Positions 26,271 through 33,938 of a stretch of 64,000 nt of DNA are shown one piece after another (the first letter of the stretch is position 1; each line of letters opens with the position of its first letter). Both the position numbers and the translations under genes were made by a program. Source of the DNA: Burkholderia ubonensis. GTDB taxonomy: Bacteria; Pseudomonadota; Gammaproteobacteria; Burkholderiales; Burkholderiaceae. The stretch is from NCBI RefSeq assembly GCF_902833085.1, contig NZ_CADFEB010000006.1, forward strand, positions 434,001 through 498,000, read 5' to 3'. Under the pieces are notes generated by a model that was not told the origin of the DNA, did no database searches, and worked only from the letters and a program-made list of their open reading frames with translations.

Positions 26271-27278
26271 TCAGCGCACGAGGAAGCCGTACGCCTGCGG
26301 ATCGCGTTCGTCGATGATCCAGTTCGCGAAGCCGCACACGTACGCGCGGCCCTCCACCTCCGGGATCACCGCCGGGATCTCGCCGACGGTCGTCTCGCGC
26401 AGCACGCGGCCCTTGAAGATCGTGCCGACGATCGATTCGTTGACAAGTGTGTCGCCCGCCGCCAGCAGCCCGCGCTGGTATAGCTGCGCAACGCGGCCGC
26501 CGGTGCCGGAGCCGGTCGGCGAACGGTCGACCTCGCGGTCCGCGAACACGCAGCAGTTCGCCTGCGTCGAGCCCGGGTGGCGCGGCGCGCCCGCGATGAT
26601 GGTCCCGTAGATGTGGTTGATCTCCGGAATCTCGGGATGCACGACCGGATACGCGGCGTTCGCGGCCGCCTTCACTTCCGCGCCGAAGCGGATCAGTTGC
26701 TCGACCGCGGCCTCGCGCACCGGCAGGTCGAACGGCGCGCCGTCGACGTAGAAATAGAACGCGCCGCCGTACGCAATGTCGCCCGTCACCGCGCCGAACG
26801 ACGGCGTGTCGACCGTCACGTCGCGCTTCCAGATGAACGACGGCACGTTGACGAAGCGCACCGGCCCCGCGTGCTCGCCGTCCCATTTGACGAACGCCTC
26901 GATGAAGCCGCACGGCGCGTCGATGCCGACCCGCGTTTCCGGCGCCGTGCGCTGCACCCAGCCGAGCTCGACCGCGGCGGTCGCCAGCGCGATCACGCCA
27001 TGCCCGCAATGATCGCTGTAGCCCTCGTTGTGCACGAAGATCACGCCGAAATCCGCGTGCGGCGACACGGGCTCGGTCAGGTAGCCGCCGTACATGTCGG
27101 CGTGGCCGCGCGGCTCGAACATCAGCGCGCGGCGGATCTCGTCGGCGTGCTCCTTCAGCCACGCGCGGCGCTGAACGATCGTGTCGCCCGGCAAACGCGG
27201 CAGCCCGCTCGTGACGATGCGGAACGCTTCGCCGCCGGTGTGGACTTCGACGGTGGAAATGGATCGGGAAATTTTCAT
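26271..27278 (-). CDS. trans-3-hydroxy-L-proline dehydratase (proline racemase superfamily)
   Basis: 335 residues, full proline-racemase fold. Proline racemases and 4-hydroxyproline epimerases use two catalytic Cys. Here the first is kept (Cys91 in SDHCGHG) but the second is Thr255 in DRSPTGSGTG. The Cys/Thr pair is the known signature of trans-3-hydroxy-L-proline dehydratase (as in human L3HYPDH), which yields delta-1-pyrroline-2-carboxylate. A pyrroline-2-carboxylate reductase-type gene lies 2.3 kb away, which supports this. The start at 27278 has a weak ribosome-binding site. It is downstream of a binding-protein gene (81 bp gap) and probably cotranscribed with it. Confidence 0.88.
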   Translation of the reverse strand: MKISRSISTVEVHTGGEAFRIVTSGLPRLPGDTIVQRRAWLKEHADEIRRALMFEPRGHADMYGGYLTEPVSPHADFGVIFVHNEGYSDHCGHGVIALATAAVELGWVQRTAPETRVGIDAPCGFIEAFVKWDGEHAGPVRFVNVPSFIWKRDVTVDTPSFGAVTGDIAYGGAFYFYVDGAPFDLPVREAAVEQLIRFGAEVKAAANAAYPVVHPEIPEINHIYGTIIAGAPRHPGSTQANCCVFADREVDRSPTGSGTGGRVAQLYQRGLLAAGDTLVNESIVGTIFKGRVLRETTVGEIPAVIPEVEGRAYVCGFANWIIDERDPQAYGFLVR

Positions 27279-27359
27279 CGGTTGCTCAGGGGATTTGAAT
27301 CGGGAACGCGGCGGCGGCCGGCGGGCACGCCGGCCGCGCGAGCCGCTCGAGCGCGGCAA

Positions 27360-28481
27360 TCAATCGCCGTACGGCGCCGGCAAGCCGTTGCGGATCACGT
27401 AGACGCTCGTCGGCGCGCCCTTCAGGTCGCCGTTCGCATCGAACGAATAGGTGCCGGCGACGCCCTTGTAATCCGACTTCGCGAGCTGCGCGACGAGCTT
27501 CGCCTTGTCGGACGTCGTGCCGGCCTTGACCATCGCGTCGGCGAGCAGCTTCACGCCGTCGTAGTAGTTGACGCCGTACACCTGCGGTTCGGTGTGGTAC
27601 GTGTCGTGGTACTTCTTCAGGAACTCGCGCCCGGCGGGCGTCTTCTCGAGCGCGACGCCGCCTTGCGCGCAGTACACGATCGACGCAGCCTCGCCCGCCA
27701 CCTTGCCCATGTCGGCCGAGCAGATCCCGTCGCCGCCGAGCAGCTTCGCGCGCAGGCCGCGCTGCTTCATCTGCTTGGCCATCGGCGCGCCCTGCGCCGC
27801 GTAGCCGCCGAAGAAGATCACGTCCGGGTTGGTCGACTTGATCTTCGTCAGGATGCCGAGGAAGTCGGTCGCGGACGAATTCGTGAATTCCTGGTCGACG
27901 ATCTTGATCCCGTTCGCCTTCGCGACGTTCGAGAACTGCTCGGCGACGCCCTGGCCGTACGCGGTGCGGTCGTCGATGATCGCGGCGGTCTTCGCGTGGA
28001 GCGTCTTCGCGGCGAACACGGCCATCGTGCCGCCGAGCTGCTCGTCGCTCGCGCCGATCCGGAAGATGTTCTTGAAGCCCTGTTTCGTGAGCGCCGGATT
28101 CGACGCGACCGGCAGCATCGGCACGCCCGCGTTGCTGTACACGCGCGACGCCGGGATCGCGACGCCCGAGTTGTACGGCCCGAGCACCGCGACGACGCCC
28201 TTGTCGACCAGATTCTGCGCGACCTGCACGCCGGCTTTCGGGTCGGCCTGGTCGTCGTCGGACGCGAGCTTGAACGTGACCGTCTTGCCGCCGACCTTCA
28301 GGCCCTGCTTGTTGATCTCGTCGACGGCGAGGCGGGCGCCGTTTTCGTTGTCCTTGCCGTTCGCGGCCTGCGGGCCCGTGAGCGGCGCCGAATGGCCGAT
28401 CATCACGACTTCCTGCGCATGGGCGGAAGCCAGCGCGCCGGTGGCGGCGGCCACGGCGAGCGCAATGACGAGTTGACGCAT
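27360..28481 (-). CDS. Branched-chain-type amino acid ABC transporter binding protein
   Basis: 373 residues. The start at 28481 follows AGGAGACACACC. Signal peptide cleaved after SAHAQ (about 22). The rest is a LivK/LivJ-type two-lobe periplasmic binding domain (Peripla_BP_6) with GHSAPLTGPQA and DDQADPKAGVQ. No livHMGF permease or ATPase genes lie nearby, so it must work with components encoded elsewhere. Context suggests binding of hydroxyproline or a related imino acid rather than leucine; that is inference. The promoter and two candidate GntR operators are directly upstream. Confidence 0.9.
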   Translation of the reverse strand: MRQLVIALAVAAATGALASAHAQEVVMIGHSAPLTGPQAANGKDNENGARLAVDEINKQGLKVGGKTVTFKLASDDDQADPKAGVQVAQNLVDKGVVAVLGPYNSGVAIPASRVYSNAGVPMLPVASNPALTKQGFKNIFRIGASDEQLGGTMAVFAAKTLHAKTAAIIDDRTAYGQGVAEQFSNVAKANGIKIVDQEFTNSSATDFLGILTKIKSTNPDVIFFGGYAAQGAPMAKQMKQRGLRAKLLGGDGICSADMGKVAGEAASIVYCAQGGVALEKTPAGREFLKKYHDTYHTEPQVYGVNYYDGVKLLADAMVKAGTTSDKAKLVAQLAKSDYKGVAGTYSFDANGDLKGAPTSVYVIRNGLPAPYGD

Positions 28482-28512
28482 GGTGTGTCTCCTGATTGGT
28501 TTTAGTCGAACC

Positions 28513-28587
28513 AATGTAGGACACAACTGGTCATTATTCAAGCAGTTTAAAAAAGCGGCTCCGTCTTCTGGTCAATAATCAGACCAG
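28513..28587 (-). promoter_or_regulatory. Promoter and GntR-type operators of the hydroxyproline genes
   Basis: On the minus strand TTGAAT (28536-28541), 17-bp spacer and TACATT (28513-28518) form a promoter for the binding-protein gene. Plus-strand CTGGTC-8 bp-GACCAG (28568-28587) is a perfect inverted repeat, and CTGGTCATTAT (28527-28537) repeats its left half within the -10/-35 region. TGGTC/GACCA is the hallmark of FadR-type GntR operators, and a FadR-type regulator is encoded just beside it at 28611-29348. Confidence 0.6.
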
Positions 28588-28610
28588 GGCAACAGAACAA
28601 GGACGCCCGC

Positions 28611-29348
28611 TCATTTCGGCGCGATGTCGCGCCGCACGCGCAGGATGTGCTGCTCGACGTAGAACGCGGCCGCGTCGGCGTCGCCGGCGACGATCGCCTC
28701 GTAGATCAGCCGGTGCTCGGACACGTAGAGCCGGATCCGGCCCGCGTCGTAGATCCCGTCGTCCTTCAGGCGCTTCCACAGAGGCTGGTCCATCGTCTTC
28801 GCGACTTCGCCGGCGATCTTCACGATCAGCGCGTCGCCCGTCATCAGCGCGAGCTGCCGATGGAACAGCCGATCGCTCTCGTTCCACAGCGCGCGCTGCT
28901 GAGGATCGTTGATGTCGGTGATCGTTTCCATCTGCGCGAGATAGCGCTCGGCGGCCGGGTCCGGCTTGCGATGCGCGGCCGCGAGGCGCGCGATCGCCGG
29001 TTCGAGGATCAATCGCACGTCGAGCGTCGAGGTCGGGCTGAAGTCGGCCTCGGCCGCGGCGTGCTGGTCGCCGCGCCGTGCCAGCACGTCGAGCGGGGCC
29101 GACACGACGTAGGTGCCCGAGTTGCGCTTCGTGAACACGAGCCCTTCGTTCTGCAGCGCGCCGAGCGCCTCGCGCACGGCCGGGCGGCCGACCTGGAACA
29201 GCGCCGCGAGCTCGCGCTCCGACGGCAGCCGGGTGTCGGGCGCATAGCGCCCCGCGCGGATTTCGTCGCGGATCTTTTCGGCAACCTGCTCGTAGATTTG
29301 CAGCGGCCGGAAGCCGTTTTCGAGGATTTCGAGGCGCGCGGACGACAT
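28611..29348 (-). CDS. FadR-type GntR transcriptional regulator
   Basis: 245 residues. The start at 29348 follows GCAGGAG. Winged helix-turn-helix at about 15-80 (LPSERELAALFQVGRPAVREAL...G) and an all-helical FCD ligand domain at about 95-235 with D..FH..L and EH..I..A, the metal-binding residues of the family. It is flanked by the two halves of the hydroxyproline module, so it is likely its local regulator, released by hydroxyproline or pyrroline-2-carboxylate. The candidate operators at 28527-28587 lie just past its stop. Confidence 0.92.
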   Translation of the reverse strand: MSSARLEILENGFRPLQIYEQVAEKIRDEIRAGRYAPDTRLPSERELAALFQVGRPAVREALGALQNEGLVFTKRNSGTYVVSAPLDVLARRGDQHAAAEADFSPTSTLDVRLILEPAIARLAAAHRKPDPAAERYLAQMETITDINDPQQRALWNESDRLFHRQLALMTGDALIVKIAGEVAKTMDQPLWKRLKDDGIYDAGRIRLYVSEHRLIYEAIVAGDADAAAFYVEQHILRVRRDIAPK

Positions 29349-29473
29349 CGTGAGGCTCCTGCCGGATGTTCGGGGTCGTGGACGGGTTCGCACTATACCG
29401 GAGCGGCGCGCTGCCGCGCCCGCTTCTGGACAGATATTAGAACCAAAAGCACCCGCACGTTTTATTTTCCGGC

Positions 29474-29501
29474 TTGTCATGCTGCCTGAAATTGGTATAG
29501 A
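29474..29501 (+). promoter_or_regulatory. Candidate promoter of the pyrroline-2-carboxylate reductase gene
   Basis: TTGTCA (29474-29479), 16-bp spacer, TATAGA (29496-29501), about 90 bp upstream of the ATG. The 242-bp divergent region 29349-29590 also contains an AT-rich stretch but I see no TGGTC repeat in it. Confidence 0.45.
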
Positions 29502-29590
29502 TTCGATCCAGACTGTCCGTCTCGCGGTATCCGGCAACCCAGCACCGGGCGCGCTGCCCGCCCGCCGTCCACGCTCAACCGACGCACACG

Positions 29591-30526
29591 ATGACCACCC
29601 TCTCCCAGACTCCCGTTTTTGGCGCGGCCGCGACGGCCGCATTGCTCGACTATCCGGCGCTGCTCGCCGCCCTCCGGCAAACCGTCGTCGAGTACGCGGC
29701 GGGCGGAATCGTCAGCCCCGAGCGTCTCGTCGTGCCGCTGCAGGCGGGCGGCGTGATGCTGTCGATGCCGTCGAGTGCGCACGACATCGCGATCCACAAG
29801 CTCGTCAACGTCTGCCCGGGCAACGCCGCGCGCGGGCTGCCGACGATCCTCGGACAGGTGATCGCGTGCGACGCGACGACGGGCGAAATGCGTTTCGTGC
29901 TCGACGGCCCGACGGTCACCGGACGGCGCACCGCCGCGGTGACCGCGCTCGGCATCCAGGCGCTGCACGGCGACTCGCCGCGCGAGATCCTGCTGATCGG
30001 CACCGGCAGGCAGGCGGCCAATCACGCGGAAGCGCTCGCGACGATCTTTCCCCGCGCACGCCTCTTCGTGCGTGGCACTAGCGCCGCAAGCGCCGCCGCG
30101 TTCTGCGACGCCCAGCGCGCCCATGCGCCGCGGCTCGCGCCGCTCGACGGCGACGACATTCCGGACACCGTCGACGTCGTCGTCACGCTCACGACGAGCC
30201 GCACGCCGGTCTACCGCGAAGCCGCGCGCGAAGGCCGGCTGGTGGTCGGCGTCGGCGCGTTCACCGCCGACGCGGCCGAAATCGACGCGGGCACCGTGCG
30301 CAACAGCCGGCTCGTCGTCGACGATCCGGCCGGCGCGCGCCACGAGGCGGGCGACCTGATCCTCGCGCAGGTGGACTGGCGCAACGTTGCTTCGCTCGCC
30401 GACGTGCTCGGCGGCGCGTTCGTGCGCGGCGGGCCGCTGCTGTTCAAGAGCGTCGGCTGCGCGGCGTGGGATCTCGCCGCCTGCCGCGCGGCGCGCGACG
30501 CGCTCGACGCACGCCGGGCCGGCTGA
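29591..30526 (+). CDS. Delta-1-pyrroline-2-carboxylate reductase (ornithine cyclodeaminase/mu-crystallin family)
   Basis: 311 residues, complete family length. Rossmann nucleotide loop LLIGTGRQAANHAEAL and preceding substrate-domain Lys in HKLVNVCPGN. In characterised 3-hydroxyproline pathways, an enzyme of this family reduces delta-1-pyrroline-2-carboxylate to L-proline with NAD(P)H. The neighbouring dehydratase makes exactly that substrate, so this role is preferred over ornithine cyclodeaminase. It is divergent from the GntR regulator gene. The gene is alone on its strand and the next gene begins 154 bp later. Confidence 0.85.
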   Translation: MTTLSQTPVFGAAATAALLDYPALLAALRQTVVEYAAGGIVSPERLVVPLQAGGVMLSMPSSAHDIAIHKLVNVCPGNAARGLPTILGQVIACDATTGEMRFVLDGPTVTGRRTAAVTALGIQALHGDSPREILLIGTGRQAANHAEALATIFPRARLFVRGTSAASAAAFCDAQRAHAPRLAPLDGDDIPDTVDVVVTLTTSRTPVYREAAREGRLVVGVGAFTADAAEIDAGTVRNSRLVVDDPAGARHEAGDLILAQVDWRNVASLADVLGGAFVRGGPLLFKSVGCAAWDLAACRAARDALDARRAG

Positions 30527-30586
30527 CCCGGCCGGTGCGTCACGAGTTTCAGCCCCACCGCGTTTCGGCCCCATCGCCGCGTCGCA

Positions 30587-30604
30587 TGTAGGAAAAACCC
30601 TACA
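30587..30604. promoter_or_regulatory. TGTAGG-N6-CCTACA palindrome
   Basis: Perfect 6-bp arms with an AAAAAC spacer, 76 bp upstream of the receiver-domain gene. It is outside any gene and not terminator-like. A plausible operator for a dimeric regulator; its binding partner is unknown. Confidence 0.5.
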
Positions 30605-30680
30605 ACGCGGTGAAGCGGCCTACGCAAACTTCCAATTCGGCCGATTTCCTTTTTGGCGTCGCAACCGGATACTGGCTTTC

Positions 30681-31088
30681 ATGAATGCCAGCCTGTCATC
30701 CGTTGCGCTCCGGGTGTTCCTCGTCGATCACGCCGTCGCGGTACGGCGCAGGATCGCGCTGCTCGTCGGCGCGATCCGTGGGGTCGACGTCGTGGGTGAA
30801 GCGGAGGACGGCCAGGGTGCGTGGACGCACATCCGCCGGTGCCAGGCGGATGTCGTGATCGTCGACCTGCGGCTCGCGGACGGCAACGGTCTCGACCTGA
30901 TCGGCATGCTGTCGAAGGCCGCGCCGCGCGTCGTTACGATCGTGCTGACGAACCATTCGGCGCCGGCGTTCAGGGAGGCATGCGCGACGGCCGGAGCGGA
31001 TTACTTCTTCGACAAGACCGCCGAGTTCGACGCCGCATGCCACGTCATCGAATCCCTGGTGCGCTCGCGTCGCGCGCACCGCACCTGA
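30681..31088 (+). CDS. Receiver-only response regulator
   Basis: 135 residues: a single receiver domain with no output domain. Phospho-acceptor Asp62 (VDLRLADGNG), Thr90 and Lys112 are present. The usual acidic pair before it is reduced to one Asp (Asp16 in LVDHAVA), so magnesium binding or phosphorylation may be weakened. The ATG at 30681 has no good ribosome-binding site. It is followed 17 bp later by the FNR-like gene, so the two are probably one operon. Confidence 0.85.
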   Translation: MNASLSSVALRVFLVDHAVAVRRRIALLVGAIRGVDVVGEAEDGQGAWTHIRRCQADVVIVDLRLADGNGLDLIGMLSKAAPRVVTIVLTNHSAPAFREACATAGADYFFDKTAEFDAACHVIESLVRSRRAHRT

Positions 31089-31105
31089 AAGTGCCGGAGT
31101 GCATC

Positions 31106-31885
31106 ATGTCATCAGCATCCGTTAGCGCTGCTGCCGTGCCCGTCGCGCGGCGGCTTGCGACGCCGCTTCACGCGATTGCCCGGGCCGACGCCCCGAAACA
31201 CCCCGCCGCGCGCTGCTCCGTCTGCGCGATGCGTTCCCTGTGCCTGCCGCCGCAGCTGACCGCGGCCGAATACGGCCGGCTCGACTCGATCATCTGCACG
31301 ACCCGCCATGTCCGCCAGGGCGACGCGCTGTTCCGCACCGACGATCCGTTCCAAAGCATCTACGCGGTGCGCGCGGGGTCGTTCAAGACGGTCATGGTGC
31401 ATCGCGACGGCCGCGAACAGGTGACGGGCTTCCAGATCGCCGGCGAGACGTTCGGCATGGACGGCATCAGCAGCGGCCAGCATTGCTGCGACGCGATCGC
31501 GCTCGAGGACAGCGTCGTGTGCATCATCCCGTTCGGCCAGCTCGAGGCGGCCTGTCGCGAAATGAAGCCGATGCAGCATTTCCTGTACCAGATGCTGAGC
31601 AGCGAAATCGTCCGTGAATCGAGCCAGATGCTGCTGCTCGGCACGATGTCCGCCGAGCAGCGTGTCGCGCAATTCCTGCTGAACCTGTCGTCGCGCTTCC
31701 AGGCGCGCGGCTATTCGGCTTCCGAGTTCAACCTGCGGATGACGCGCGAGGAAATCGGCTGCTACCTCGGGATGAAGCTCGAGACCGTCAGCCGGATGTT
31801 CTCCCGGTTCCATCGCGAATCGCTCGTCGAGACGCACGGCAAGCGCGTGCGCATCATCGACGCGGAAGGGCTCGCGCGCGTCTGA
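31106..31885 (+). CDS. FNR/ANR-type oxygen-sensing transcriptional regulator
   Basis: 259 residues of the CRP/FNR superfamily. Three N-terminal cysteines in CSVCAMRSLC (Cys37, Cys40, Cys46) and Cys139 in VVCIIPF correspond to the four ligands of the E. coli FNR [4Fe-4S] cluster. The DNA-recognition helix LGMKLETVSRMFSRF keeps Glu, Ser and Arg, which read TTGAT. It should therefore activate from TTGAT-N4-ATCAA sites when oxygen is low. Three such sites exist in this window (9345, 15702, 33131). It is 17 bp downstream of a receiver-only gene. An extra Cys-Cys (127-128) is unusual. Confidence 0.93.
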   Translation: MSSASVSAAAVPVARRLATPLHAIARADAPKHPAARCSVCAMRSLCLPPQLTAAEYGRLDSIICTTRHVRQGDALFRTDDPFQSIYAVRAGSFKTVMVHRDGREQVTGFQIAGETFGMDGISSGQHCCDAIALEDSVVCIIPFGQLEAACREMKPMQHFLYQMLSSEIVRESSQMLLLGTMSAEQRVAQFLLNLSSRFQARGYSASEFNLRMTREEIGCYLGMKLETVSRMFSRFHRESLVETHGKRVRIIDAEGLARV

Positions 31886-31973
31886 GCGGCCGGCAGGCCG
31901 CGCGACTCGCCGCACGCACCCGTCGACACGAACCGGCGCGCGCTCGTCGCGCCCGTCGTGCCGCCCTTCGCGC

Positions 31974-32324
31974 TCAACGCGACGCATGCGAACCCTGCCC
32001 GGCCGTGCCCGGCGCTCCCGTCCCCTGCCCGACCCACGCCATCAGCGTCCGCTCGGCTGCCGCGAACGCGCGGCGCACCGCTTCGTGCGGGTCTTCGCCG
32101 ACGCAATGCGGAATCGGCCTCAGCTCGTTGTTGCGGGTGATCAGGTCGAGCCGCACGTCGTATGCGCGCTGGCCGGTGCCCGACGCGCGCGACTCGATCG
32201 CCAGATGGCAGCCGCTGATCAGCGTGCGGAACCGTTCGAGGTGCACCAGTTGCTCGCCGGCTTCCGCCTCCAGTGCGGCCGAACCGGCGAATCCGAAGTA
32301 GGCGATCTGCATGCCCACGCCCAT
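31974..32324 (-). CDS. HPF/RaiA-like ribosome-associated protein
   Basis: 116 residues. The start at 32324 follows GGGAG. The sequence MQIAYFGFAGSAALEAEAGEQ then CHLAIES, YDVRLDLITR and AVRRAFAAAERTLMAW follows the beta-alpha-beta-beta-beta-alpha pattern of hibernation-promoting factor, but similarity is distant and the C-terminal dimerisation domain of long HPF is missing. It may bind ribosomes during stress or low oxygen. The last 15 residues are low complexity. Confidence 0.65.
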   Translation of the reverse strand: MGVGMQIAYFGFAGSAALEAEAGEQLVHLERFRTLISGCHLAIESRASGTGQRAYDVRLDLITRNNELRPIPHCVGEDPHEAVRRAFAAAERTLMAWVGQGTGAPGTAGQGSHASR

Positions 32325-32484
32325 GTTGTTTCTCCCGACGGCGCCGCCCTCGTGCCGATCGCCTGATATGCGCCGCCCGCGTGGCCGCGAGACGGCGAAG
32401 ATTCATCTGTAGTGACTGCCTGCGTTGTCCGTCCTTGCCGGACGCAGTCTGACCGGCAGCGTGCGCGGCCCCGCCGCGCGTTGC

Positions 32485-32504
32485 CCGCACGCCCCCGCGT
32501 GCGG
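32485..32504 (-). terminator. Terminator-like hairpin after the small gene at 32517
   Basis: CCGCACGC, CCCC loop (plus strand), GCGTGCGG: a perfect 8-bp stem 12 bp past the stop of the 79-residue gene on the minus strand. No strong U-tract. Confidence 0.5.
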
Positions 32505-32516
32505 CTCCCCTTTCTC

Positions 32517-32756
32517 TTATACGTTGAATGTCTGCGACCGCTTCAGTTCGATCCACGTCATGCCGGCCCGCAGGCCGGCAAGCACCGCCTCGCGCTCGGT
32601 CGGATACGACTCGCTGTGCTCGAACGCATGGTGAAACCGGCCGGCACCGACGCCGTGCTCGACCTGCACGCGGCAGCGGAACCCGCCGCCGCCGTCCGGC
32701 CGCGTCTCGACCTCGACCGACCAGTCGTCCTCGCGGATATTGCCCGACAATGTCAT
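32517..32756 (-). CDS. Small hypothetical protein
   Basis: 79 residues starting at the ATG at 32756 behind GGGAGGAG, a strong site. Mixed alpha/beta with a beta-rich first half (WSVEVETRPDGG, FRCRVQVEH) and a helix (PTEREAVLAGLRAGMTWIE). No signal peptide, no cysteine pairs beyond one Cys. It lies 27 bp downstream of the DUF1488 gene and probably shares its FNR-type promoter. I recognise no family; the pattern recalls small stress-induced Burkholderia proteins. Confidence 0.75.
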   Translation of the reverse strand: MTLSGNIREDDWSVEVETRPDGGGGFRCRVQVEHGVGAGRFHHAFEHSESYPTEREAVLAGLRAGMTWIELKRSQTFNV

Positions 32757-32783
32757 GTCTCCTCCCGAGACCTTTACGCCGCG

Positions 32784-33080
32784 TCAGCCGCCGAATCGGA
32801 AATGACCGCTGTGCAACAGCACCGGCCGCCCGCCGATCTCCTCGAGCATCCGGCGCGCGACGCCCTCGATCTCCGGGCGGTGCGCGTCGAACGCGCGGAT
32901 CAGGTCGCGTTCGAGCAGCGACGCCGCGCCGAAGTGATCCTCGAGCGCCTCGGCTGTGATCGCACATTGCACACAGCTGTCATCCACGATCGCCGAGAAC
33001 GCGACGACCAGATCGCGTGCGCAATATTCCGGTGGATCCGGCGGGAAATCGATCTGCATCGGCATTGGCTTGTCCATCAT
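32784..33080 (-). CDS. DUF1488 family protein
   Basis: 98 residues from the ATG at 33080; ATGs at 33077 and a few codons later are also possible because no strong ribosome-binding site decides. The core IDFPPDPPEYCARDLVVAFSAIVDDS...CAITAEALEDHFGA matches DUF1488, small proteins of unknown function common in Burkholderia. First gene of a probable two-gene operon with the 79-residue protein. Its promoter has a canonical FNR-type layout (33104-33144). Confidence 0.85.
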   Translation of the reverse strand: MMDKPMPMQIDFPPDPPEYCARDLVVAFSAIVDDSCVQCAITAEALEDHFGAASLLERDLIRAFDAHRPEIEGVARRMLEEIGGRPVLLHSGHFRFGG

Positions 33081-33103
33081 TGCTGCGACATGTCCATGAC
33101 GTG

Positions 33104-33144
33104 AGCATAGAGGCGCGCGCCGCCGCACGCTTGACCCACGTCAA
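33104..33144 (-). promoter_or_regulatory. FNR-type promoter of the DUF1488 operon
   Basis: Palindromic box TTGACCCACGTCAA (33131-33144) and, on the minus strand, TATGCT at 33104-33109. Centre-to-centre distance is 31 bp, placing the box at about -41.5 from a start near 33096. The leader to the ATG would be about 16 nt. Same spacing and same -10 as at 9318-9358. Confidence 0.75.
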
Positions 33145-33298
33145 GCGAGTCCCCCGAGGCACTGCTCGACGCCGTGGGCGCGGCGTGGTCAAAGGAGGCG
33201 GGACGGGCCCGGTCGGGCGGGCCGAGCTGCCGCCATGGGCGGCGGCTGATGCGCCTGGTATGGCGGTGGGCTGAATCGCGGCGACAGCCGGTCGCCGC

Positions 33299-33697
33299 TC
33301 AGGATGCGTCCGGCTCGATCGCCGCGCCGCGCTCGGCGAGCAGTTCGCGCAGGATGCTGCGGTGACAGCGGCTTTCGTTCTCGCAGTAGCAGCCGATCGA
33401 GAACTGCGTGGTCGCCGACAGCGCCGCGAGCAGGTCCAGCACTTTCGGCGCGTCGCCGTGATTCATCTCCGCGCGGAACTTGCGGGCGAAGGCCCGCCAG
33501 TCGGCGTCGGTCCCGGCGGCCTGCGCCTGCGCGACGAGCTCGGGCGTCGGCGACAGCGTCGGCAGCCACACGTCGTAATAGTCGCGCGACGCGAACTCGG
33601 CCTTCGGCACGCCGCGCGGCGGACGCCGCACCGTGCCGATCCGCAGGCCCTCGCCGGCCGCGCGCGGCGACCCCAGCTGTACGATCCGGATGCTCAT
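33299..33697 (-). CDS. DUF488 family protein
   Basis: 132 residues. The start at 33697 follows AAAGGAG; an ATG eight bases earlier is in another frame and ends at once. DUF488 features seen: RIVQLGSPR, the tyrosine stretch DYYDVWLPTLSPT, WRAFARKFRAEM, and SIGCYCENESRCHRSILRELL with the conserved Cys-x-Cys and His. Function unknown; the Cys/His cluster suggests metal or nucleotide chemistry. Separate promoter from the DUF1488 operon. Confidence 0.88.
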   Translation of the reverse strand: MSIRIVQLGSPRAAGEGLRIGTVRRPPRGVPKAEFASRDYYDVWLPTLSPTPELVAQAQAAGTDADWRAFARKFRAEMNHGDAPKVLDLLAALSATTQFSIGCYCENESRCHRSILRELLAERGAAIEPDAS

Positions 33698-33938
33698 GCG
33701 TGCATTGCTCCTTTGGTTCGATGATTTTGACGCGCACATCGTAACGCTGCGTGCGTGGGGGTGACAGATGTGCGATGCGGGATCGTGCGCAGTAGAAAGT
33801 CCTATTGCGCCCTCATCACCGGACACGGAGCGCAAGTCGTGTAATGAATCGAAACACTTGATCCGTCAACGCCAAGGCCCGCCGACCGTTGAGCAATGAT
33901 CTGAAGATAGCTCCACCCCGATGACGAGGAGTTCGGCT

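Noticed and set aside
26271-27278. 4-hydroxyproline epimerase
   Set aside because: The second catalytic Cys is replaced by Thr255.
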